Shown here in pieces: positions 32,668 to 40,800 of a DNA stretch of 42,013 nt. The stretch's first letter is position 1. Every line of letters begins with the position of its first letter. The stretch spans positions 1 to 42,013 of the forward strand of contig NZ_BAFS01000244.1 of NCBI RefSeq assembly GCF_000308415.1. The letters run 5' to 3'. The notes below the pieces were generated by a model. It saw nothing but the letters and a program-made list of their open reading frames with translations, ran no database searches and was not told where the DNA came from. The position numbers and the translations under genes were made by a program. This DNA comes from Nocardia asiatica NBRC 100129 (GTDB taxonomy: Bacteria > Actinomycetota > Actinomycetes > Mycobacteriales > Mycobacteriaceae).

Positions 32668-33188
32668 GGGTGCGGTGCGGCGTATTCGGCGAACGGCGTC
32701 GCCAGGTTCCAGAGTCGTTCTCGCACCCCTCGGCAGTACGCCGCGATCACCGGATCGGTGGTCACCGCGGCTCCGGCCGGTTTGCCCGTGGAGTCGACGA
32801 CATTGAACGCCACCCGTTCACCGTCGAACAGCCACCAATCGTCCGGCGGTACCTCTCCGGCCAGATGTCGGGGTAGGTATCGAATGTCCTCGCCGGCGGC
32901 GACGCTGCTACCGGTGACCGAGAACAGCCAGCGCTGATAGTCCGAGAGCGGAACGCTGACCACCCGCACTCGGCTCATCGTGACACCACGCTGCGCCAAC
33001 GTCGCTACGAGCTCCAGCCAATCGCTCTTGTCGTAACCACCCGGAGGCTCCGGCACGCCGTCGAGGAATCGGCGGAACGGCTCGGACTCCTCCGGCTCCG
33101 CGTAAGTGTCGCGGACCTCCAAATGAAACGCTGACGTCCGGGTGACTTCGAACAGCTCCACCCAACGATCATTCGAGCGGAATTCCAC
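32664..33188 (-). CDS. DUF6879-family protein
   Basis: A 174-residue protein of the DUF6879 type that accompanies XRE/DUF5753 regulators in actinomycetes: ELFEVTRTSAFHLEVRDTYAEPEESEPFRRFLDG, MSRVRVVSVPLSDYQRWLFSVT, ED IRYLPR and WWLFDGERVAFNVVDSTGK. GTG 33188 (VEFRSNDRW) has AGAGG about ten bases upstream; GTG 33206 is also possible. It overlaps the end of the upstream small gene by 20 bases and the start of the XRE gene by four. The function is unknown, probably tied to the regulator, for example as its ligand or antagonist. Confidence 0.85.
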   Translation of the reverse strand: MEFRSNDRWVELFEVTRTSAFHLEVRDTYAEPEESEPFRRFLDGVPEPPGGYDKSDWLELVATLAQRGVTMSRVRVVSVPLSDYQRWLFSVTGSSVAAGEDIRYLPRHLAGEVPPDDWWLFDGERVAFNVVDSTGKPAGAAVTTDPVIAAYCRGVRERLWNLATPFAEYAAPHP

Positions 33189-33498
33189 CGTAGTAAGTCC
33201 TCTCACCCTTCGGCACTTCGATGGCTGTCTCGTCGTCTTCCAAAGCCAGTTGATCCAGTGTTTCGCGATCGGTGATCGGCCGCCCACCCAACCGGAAGGT
33301 TCCCCTTCCGGTGTCGGTCATCGTCGCTCCGATGAAAGTGCCCGGTTCGGCGAAGCCGGGTAGCAAGTGGGGGATCTCCAGAATTCCGGACTGGTCGGTC
33401 CGCCAACCCTGCACGAGATAACTGCCCCGGTCGGTGGCATACAGCGCCGGGCAACCCGTCTTATCCGAGCCGCCCTTGCCGAGAAAGCGTAAACGCAT
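33169..33498 (-). CDS. Small protein of the XRE/DUF6879 cluster, function unknown
   Basis: A 109-residue protein starting MRLRFLGKGGSDKTGCPALYATDRGSYLVQGW and ending in a strongly acidic stretch (LALEDDETAIEVPKGERTYYGG). It has a predicted beta-rich N-terminal half. ATG 33501 directly precedes and could be the start. GGGGGCGG is upstream. It is the first gene of a three-gene overlapping unit with DUF6879 and the XRE regulator, an arrangement repeated across actinomycete genomes. I cannot assign a function. Confidence 0.75.
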   Translation of the reverse strand: MRLRFLGKGGSDKTGCPALYATDRGSYLVQGWRTDQSGILEIPHLLPGFAEPGTFIGATMTDTGRGTFRLGGRPITDRETLDQLALEDDETAIEVPKGERTYYGGIPLE

Positions 33499-33717
33499 CA
33501 TCCGCCCCCATTCAGTTGCTTGTGCCGGCTTGCATCCCACAGCCAATGATGCATTGCCGCTTTGCTGCTGAAGACGCTTTCGAAGCAATATGCGCAAGTT
33601 CCCGCAAGCCCGTAGACGATCGGGCACCCGGCTACTTAGCGTCGGATACAGGTGCTCCGACCGGTGCGGACACCCGGCACCGGGCCACCGGCCCGCAAAT
33701 ACGAGCGAGGTGGACGG

Positions 33718-34095
33718 ATGAGGCCGCGACCGACCGCTATCGGATACCTGCGCCGCGATGTTTCCGGCGTCTCCCAAACCTGGGACGAAATCCGAATTCG
33801 CAGTGTCGCACTGCGACTCGGATACGAACTCGCGAAGACCGTCGTATTCGGCCCGGAGACCGACAGTCCGCTGAGCCGTCTGCTGAACGTCGTCCGCCGA
33901 GTCGACGCGGACGCGGTGATTGTTCCCGGTGTCCGTCATCTCGGCTCCGAAATGCCTTCGGAACTGGTCCGGGTCGTCGACGTGGTCACCGTGAGCCCGG
34001 AGAACACCTACGCCCGATGGGCGCCGGGCTGTAGCAACGGACGGACATTCGACTCGGCCGAATACGACGCCTGGATCAAGGCGCTCGACCGTTGA
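33718..34095 (+). CDS. Orphan resolvase-like N-terminal domain protein
   Basis: A 125-residue protein resembling only the catalytic domain of serine recombinases: TAIGYLRRDVSGVSQTWDEIRIRSVALRLGYELAKTVVF and RLLNVVRRVDADAVIVPGVRHLG, matching the family's Y-R-S...Q and D-x-V-V-V-x-x-x-x-R-L-G elements in order. The serine of the VS-x-x-x-Q motif is present, but the conserved arginines are poorly kept and there is no DNA-binding part. It is divergent from the XRE cluster. A regulatory or binding role is more likely than recombination. Confidence 0.7.
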   Translation: MRPRPTAIGYLRRDVSGVSQTWDEIRIRSVALRLGYELAKTVVFGPETDSPLSRLLNVVRRVDADAVIVPGVRHLGSEMPSELVRVVDVVTVSPENTYARWAPGCSNGRTFDSAEYDAWIKALDR

Positions 34096-34129
34096 CGCCC
34101 TCGCGCCCTGACCACTCCAGGCGCGGCGA

Positions 34130-34705
34130 TCAGGGCAGCAACGCCGCCGGGTCGATCGTGAACTCGAACGGGCTGCGCAGGGTGACCGCGTTACCGGCGG
34201 CCACCCGATGGGTCAGCTCGTAGGTACGGTCGGCACCCAGTTCGTGTGCGAACAGAACGGGGAGGGTCTCCCCCGGCAGCTGCCCCTTGAAGGCGTTGGG
34301 CTCGAATCGCCAGTAATTCGGAATACCTGCCTCGGCGTAGACGACAGGCTTGACCATGCGGTCTTGCAGCGTGGTGGACTTGGATACGACCTCGACCACC
34401 AACTGGACCTGAGCGGCGGGGATCCCGCGCTCGTCCCAATCTATCGGACCGTTCACCACGACCAGATCTGGAATCGGCTCGTCGTCATCGATCAACACGC
34501 CCACACCTTCGAGCACCAGGCAGCCGGACGGCGCACTGTCCACCAACGCACGTACCAGGCATTGGACCAGCCACTGATGGCGAGGCTTGGGGGCGGCATT
34601 CACGACGAGCTGGCCATTCAACACCTCGTAACGCAGTCCATCTTCGGGCATGTGATCGAGGTCGGCAGCCGTCCAACCGTCGGCATGAGGCACTGGCATT
34701 GCCAT
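34130..34705 (-). CDS. Uma2-family (DUF820) putative nuclease
   Basis: A 191-residue Uma2 protein with a PD-(D/E)xK-type core: LRYEVLNGQLVVNAAPKPRHQWLVQCLVRAL, IPDLVVVNG with the catalytic Asp, VQLVVEVVSKSTTLQDRMVKPVVYAEAGIPNYWRF with the Glu-x-Ser-Lys element. Such proteins are abundant in cyanobacteria and actinobacteria, with no settled biological role. It lies in the lower-GC block and is on the same strand as the NRPS gene, but a strong hairpin separates them. Confidence 0.9.
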   Translation of the reverse strand: MAMPVPHADGWTAADLDHMPEDGLRYEVLNGQLVVNAAPKPRHQWLVQCLVRALVDSAPSGCLVLEGVGVLIDDDEPIPDLVVVNGPIDWDERGIPAAQVQLVVEVVSKSTTLQDRMVKPVVYAEAGIPNYWRFEPNAFKGQLPGETLPVLFAHELGADRTYELTHRVAAGNAVTLRSPFEFTIDPAALLP

Positions 34706-34804
34706 GAACCACCTCCAACCTCTGATGACGGTGGCGTTGGTCGCCGCCGATCGACCTGAGTGTAGTCAACGGGGTCGGATCGAGTCACTGAGCGAAGCGA
34801 CGAG

Positions 34805-34842
34805 GCTGGTGTAGGGCGCGGATCGCCGCGCCCTACACCAGC
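34805..34842 (-). terminator. Perfect 17-bp hairpin behind the NRPS gene
   Basis: Arms GCTGGTGTAGGGCGCGG (34805-34821) and CCGCGCCCTACACCAGC (34826-34842) pair perfectly around a 4-base ATCG loop, 17 bases past the NRPS stop codon. A strong intrinsic-type terminator without a T-run. Confidence 0.8.
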
Positions 34843-34859
34843 AAAGAACCGCTGTCTCC

Positions 34860-37800
34860 CTACTCCGCGATCACGATCGTGATCTCCGCATCCGCCGCGT
34901 CGGTCGCTTCGCCCGGCCGCGTGAACCAGTGCGTGACCTCGCCCTCGGTGAGGTCGGTGTCCAGGTCGCCGATCGCGACCACGGACAGTGCGCCCGCGGT
35001 GGCGGAGGTGAGGAACTCCAGGACTGCGGCGCGACCGGATACGGCGGTGGTGTACGTGGTCGACTCGTAGTCGATCTCGTGCTCCTCGCGTACCCGTTCG
35101 GCCTCGTCCAGCGCCTCGGACTGGGTGATCGCGACCACCCCGTCCGCCGTGGCGACGACGAACGCGGGGTGCTCCTCGCCGAGCGGACGAACCCGGTCGG
35201 CGTAGGACACCGGGTGCGCCGCCGCCGCGGCGATGTCCTGGCTCACCTGGGCGTCGCCCAGCGCCACCCAGTGGATGTCGCTGTCGGTCACCGGTTCGGC
35301 GGAGATCCCGTACCCGGCGCCGGCCGCGGTCAGCTGGTCCGCGGTGAGGTCGCCCGCGAACAGGCACGCCGCGCCGGCCTTCTGCACCGCCCACACGGCG
35401 ACCACCGCGTCCACCGAACGCGGCAGCGTCACCGCGACGACGTCGCCCGGTCCCGCACCGCGATCGATGAGCACCCGGGCCAGCTGCGAGGAGCGCCGAT
35501 CCAGTGCGTGGAAGGCGACCTCGTCGTCCCCGGCCAGCAGCGCGGGAGCCTCCGGGTCCTCCTCGACGACTTCCGCGAGCACCTTGGCCACCGTGCGCGC
35601 GCCGACCCGGCCCACCGGCTCCGGCGTCGAAGCCCCTGCCGCCACCCCGGATTCGACCAGCAGCCGGGCCCGTTCGCCCTCGTCCAGGATGTCGATGTCG
35701 CCGACCAGGGCGTCCGCGTCGCCGAGCAGCGCGTCCAGCACCCGCACCAGCCGCTCGGCCAGCGTCTCGACCTCTTCGGCGGTGAACCGGCTGCCCAGGT
35801 ACTTCAGGGTCAGCTCGATGGTGGCCTCCGCCATGACCAGCAGCGTCAGCGGGTAGTGCGTGGCGTCGTTGACGCCGACGCCGGTCACCGACATGCCGTC
35901 GATCGAGCTGGCGGCCGAGATCGCCTCCTTGTCCATCGGATACGACTCGAACACCAGCAGCGTGTCGAACAGCGACCCGGTGCCCGCCACCCGCTGGATG
36001 TCGGTGAGTCCCACGTAGTGGTGCTCGAGCAGGCCCGCCTGATCGCCCTGCAACCGTGCCAGCAGCTCGCCGATGGTCTGGCGGTCGTCGATGCGCAGCC
36101 GCACCGGCAGGGTGTTGATGAACAGACCCACCATCGACTCGACGCCGGGCAGCTCGGCCGGGCGGCCGGACACCGTCGCGCCGAACACCACGTCGCCACG
36201 GCCGGTGAGCCGCCCGAGCAGGATGCCCCAGGCCGCCTGCACCAGCGTGTTCACCGTGACGCCGAGTTCGGCGGCGTGCTTGGTGATCCGGCGCGTGCGG
36301 TCGGCGTCGAGCTCGGTGACCACCTTGCCGATCTCGTAGTTCTCCGTGGCCCGCGGTTGCGGCGCGAGCTGGGTGGGTTCCTCCACGCCTTCCAGCGCCG
36401 CCGCCCAGGCGCGCAGCGAGGCGTCCCGGTCGCGCCCGGCCAGCCAGCCGAGGAAGTTGCGGTAGGAGGCCACCCGCGGCAGCGCGGTCTGATCGCCCCG
36501 CACCGCGTACAGCACCAGCATGTCCCGCATGAGCAGCGGCATCGACCAGCCGTCCAGCAGGATGTGGTGGGTGGTGATGGCCAGGTGCCACTGCGCGGAA
36601 TCGCTGCGGAACAGGGTGAACCGGATCAGCGGCGGGGTGGCCATGTCGAAGTGCGTCGCCTGCTCGGCCGCGACCTGCCTGCGCAGTTCCGCGGTCCGCT
36701 GCTCGGCGGGCAGATCGGTGAGATCCACCTCGCGCCACGGCGCCTCGACCCGGTCCAGCACCACCTGCACGGCCTGCCCGTCGGCGTCGGTGACGAACGC
36801 GGTGCGCAGGTTCGGGTACCGGTCCACGATGCCCTGCGCCGCCGCCCGCAGCCGTGCCGCGTCCAGCGCGCCACCCAGATCCACCACGGCCTGCATGGTG
36901 TACACGTCCACGGTGGACTGGGTCATCATCGCGTGGAACAGCAGACCCGACTGCAACGGCGAGAGCGGCCACACCTCCGACAGCGCCGGGTAGGTCCGTT
37001 CCCACTGCTCGATGTCGTGCTGCCGCACCCGCACCAGCGACATGTCCGACGGCGTGAAGCCGCCCGCGTCGGGCCGCCGCGCGTGCGTGGCCAGCGCGGT
37101 GAGCGCCTCGACCCAGAGCTCGGCGAACTCCTGGACCCGCTCCCGGTTCAGCAGACCGGTCGGGAAGGCGAACGACGCACCCAGGCTCGGTCCCTCTTCG
37201 GAGTCGGTGACGATCGCGTTGATGTCGATCGTCGCGTTGGCGGGCATGTCGAGGTCCATGTCGACATCCAGCTGTCCCAGGTCGGCCACCGGCACCCAGC
37301 CGATCTCGGCGAGCTGCTCGGGGATCTCCCCGGCCGACATCCGGCCCAGGTAGTTGAAGCTGATCTGGCCGGACGAACCAAGGCTCGCCGCGGTCTCCGG
37401 ATTCAGCTGCCGCAGCAGGCCGTAGCCGAGACCCTTGTCGGGCACCGCGAGCAACTGCTCCTTGATCGACTTCACGATCTCGCCCAGCGCGGCGCCACCG
37501 GCGAACGCGTCGGCGAGGTCGGCGCCGGCCAGATCGAGCCGGACCGGGTAGGCCGAGGTGAACCAGCCCACGGTGCGCGACAGGTCGGCACCCGGGACCA
37601 CGTCCTCTTCACGGCCGTGGCCTTCCAGCTTCACCAGCGCGGCGTCCGAACCGTCACCGCGCCAGCGCGCGACCGCCATGGCCAGCGCCGAGAGCAGGCC
37701 GTCGTTCACACCGCCCCGGTACAGGCCCGGGATCGCGGTGAGTACCGCGTCGGTGACCTCGGCGGGCACGGTGACCTCGACCCGCTCGACGGTCGCGAAC

Positions 37801-40800
37801 GTGTCCACCGCCGGATCGAAGGGACGCTCGCCAAGCAGCGGGTCCGGCGTGGCCGAAACCTGCTGCCAGAACGGCAGTTCCGCGATCCGCTCCGGCGCGC
37901 TCGCCGCCTCGACCAGGCTGTGCGCCCAGCGCCGCATCGACGTGCCGCCCGCGGGCAGCGTCACCGGCTGACCGGCGACCAGCTGTGACCAGGCGACCGC
38001 CAGATCCGGGATGAGGATGCGCCAGGACACGCCGTCGACCACGAAGTGGTGCGCGACGATCAACAGCACGTCGCGCCGCGCGCGGTGTCCGACAGCGGCG
38101 TCCGCGTCTCCCTGCGTGGTCACGCTGTCCGGTCTCGCGAAGGCGAACCAGACGAACTGCGCCATCGCGGCGTTCGCCGGATCCAGCCCGCCCATCGCGC
38201 CGTCGAGCGCTTCGGTGGCGACCCGGTCCAGCTCCGCGTCGTCGATGTCGGCGGGCAGTTCCACGCGGCGCACCAGCGCGTCGACGTCCACCGCGCCGTG
38301 CGGCAGCGCCTCGAACGTCCAGTCCGCGCCGGTGCGGCGCAGCCGCGAGCGCAGCACGTCGTGGTGGTCGAACACCGCCGCGATGGTGGCGACCAGGGTC
38401 TCCCGGTCGATGCCGTCGGGCAGCCGCAGCGCCATGGTCTGCGAGAAGCGCTGATACGACGAGCCGCTTCCGAGGATCTGGCGCATGATCGGGGTCAGCG
38501 GGATCTCGCCGACACCGCCGCCGGGCAGTTCCTCCAGCTTCGCCTGTTCGGCGCCCGTGCCGAGTGCGGCGATCTCGGCCAGCGAGGCCACGCTGCGCCG
38601 CTCGAACACGTCACGCGGAGTGAACAGCACGCCGCGCGCCTTGGCCCGCGAGACCAGCTGGATCGACAGGATGCTGTCGCCGCCGAGCGCGAAGAACGAG
38701 TCGTCCAAACCGATCTGGTCCACGCCGAGCACCTCGGCGAACACCTCGGCGATGACGGCCTCGACCTCGCTGGCCGGTGCGCGGAACTCGCGCGGGGCCA
38801 GGTCGGGTTCGGGCAGCGCCTTGCGATCCAGCTTGCCGACCGGGGTCAGCGGGATCTCGTCGATCACCACGATCGCCGTCGGCACCATGTGCGGCGGCAG
38901 GCTGCGCGAGGCGTACTCGGTCAGCCGTGCGGTGTCGATCTCGCGACCCGGCGCGGCCAGCACGTAGGACACCAGGATCGTCGCGCCCGCTTCGGTCTTG
39001 CGGCCGATGGTGATCGCGTACTCGACGTCCTCGTGGCCGGCCAGCACGGTGTCGATCTCGCCGAGTTCGATACGGAACCCGCGGATCTTCACCTGGAAGT
39101 CCGAGCGGCCCACGTAGTCCAGTTGCCACGGCACCGACGGCAGCGCGGCGTTGCCCGCCCGCTCGCCGGGTTCGGCGAACCAGCGCACCACGTCACCGGT
39201 GCGGTACATCCGCGCGCCCTCGGTGCTCCACGGGTTGGCGACGAACCGTTCCGCGGTGAGGTCGGGGCGGTTGTGGTAGCCGCGCGCCAGCGCGCCACCG
39301 GCCAGGTACAGCTCGCCCGCGACGCCCGGCGGCACCGGATTGAGCCGGTTGTCCAGCACCAGCGCGGACATGCCGCGCACCGGGCGGCCGATGGTGATGT
39401 GCCTGCCCGGGGTGAGCTGGGCGTAGGAGGAGATGATCGTCGTCTCGGTCGGACCGTAGGCGTTGAAGTACTTGCGGCCCGGCCACCACTTGGCCAGCAG
39501 CTCCGGCGTGGTGACGTCGCCGCCGACGGAGGCCACCTCGAGCGCCTCCATGCCTTCCGGATCGACCGTCCCCAGCACCGCGGGGGTGATGATGGTGTGG
39601 CTCACCCGCTCGGTGCGCAGCAGCTCCGCCAGATCCGGGCCGCCGATGATGGTCGAGGGCACGACCACCAGCGTCGCGCCGGTGTAGGCGGCGCACAGCC
39701 ACTCCAGCACCGACGGGTCGAAGCTGGGCGAGCAGATGTGCAGGAACCGGTGGTGCGATTCCAGCTGGTACAGATCGGTCGCGACGCCGACCAGGCCGCC
39801 CATGCCCGCGTGGGTCACCGTGACGCCCTTGGGCATGCCGGTCGAGCCGGAGGTGTAGATGACGTACGCCGGGTGGCGCATGGCCAGCGACGAGATCCGG
39901 TCGGCGTCGGTGACCTGCTCGGCGGACTGGCTTTCGACCAGCTCGCCGAGGGCCGGGTCGTCGATCCGCAGCCACTCGACGTCGCGCGGCAGCCGGTCGA
40001 CGTACTCGCTCGCGGTGATGCCGATGACCGCGCCGGAGTCGTTGACCATGTGCCGCATGCGGTCTTCGGGATAGGTCGGGTCCACCGGCACGTGCGCGCC
40101 GCCGGCCTTCGCCACCGCCCAGAACGCGGCGACCATCTCGTAGGACCGCGGGAACGACAGCGCCACGATGCGCTCCGGTCCCACACCGCGCGAGATGAGC
40201 ACCCGCGCCAGGCGCGAGGAGTACTCGTCCAGTTCGCGGTAGGTGATCGAGCGGCCCTGGTAGCGCACCGCGATCTGCTCCGGGTCCAGCCGCGCGCCGT
40301 ACTGGAGCAGGTCCGGCAGCAGGCCGGTGGCCATGACGTCCTCGCCCTGCACGTGCGTGAGCAGGTGGAACTCGGCCTTGTCCAGCAGCGGCAGGTCACC
40401 GATCGGGGTCTGGCGGTCGGTGGTGATCGCGGTGAGCAGCCTGGTGAAGCGCTCGGCGAACACCCGCACCGTCTCGTCGTCGAACAGGTCGCGGGCGAAG
40501 GAGAACTCCGCGTACATGCCCGCGTCGTCGGGGTTCTCCCCGGCCTCGCGGATGGTCAGCGACAGGTCGAACTTGGCGGTGTCGACGTCGAAATCGACCG
40601 CGCCCACGTGCAATCCGGGCAGTTCGAAACTGCTCTCGGGCAGGTTCTCGAACGACAGCGCCACCTGGAACAGCGGGTGCCGCGCGGTGGAGCGCTCCGG
40701 GTTGAGCAGTTCCACCAGCCGCTCGAACGGCAGGTCCGCGTGCGCGAACGCCTGCAGGTCGGCGTCCTTGGTGCGGGCCAGGAACTGGTCGAAGGTCAGA

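Noticed and set aside
33502..33717. Possible attachment site or mobile-element end beside the resolvase-like gene
   Set aside because: No direct repeat, tRNA end or terminal inverted repeat was seen; the region looks like a divergent promoter.
34618..37005. Minus-strand open frame of about 800 codons overlapping the NRPS and Uma2 genes
   Set aside because: It is out of frame with both real genes and has the Gly/Arg/Ala-rich composition of a shadow frame.
34929..37988. Forward-strand open frame of about 1000 codons opposite the NRPS gene
   Set aside because: It is a GC-driven shadow of the NRPS frame: no recognisable domain, Arg/Gly/Val/His-rich low-complexity protein, and the opposite strand codes clear E and C domains.
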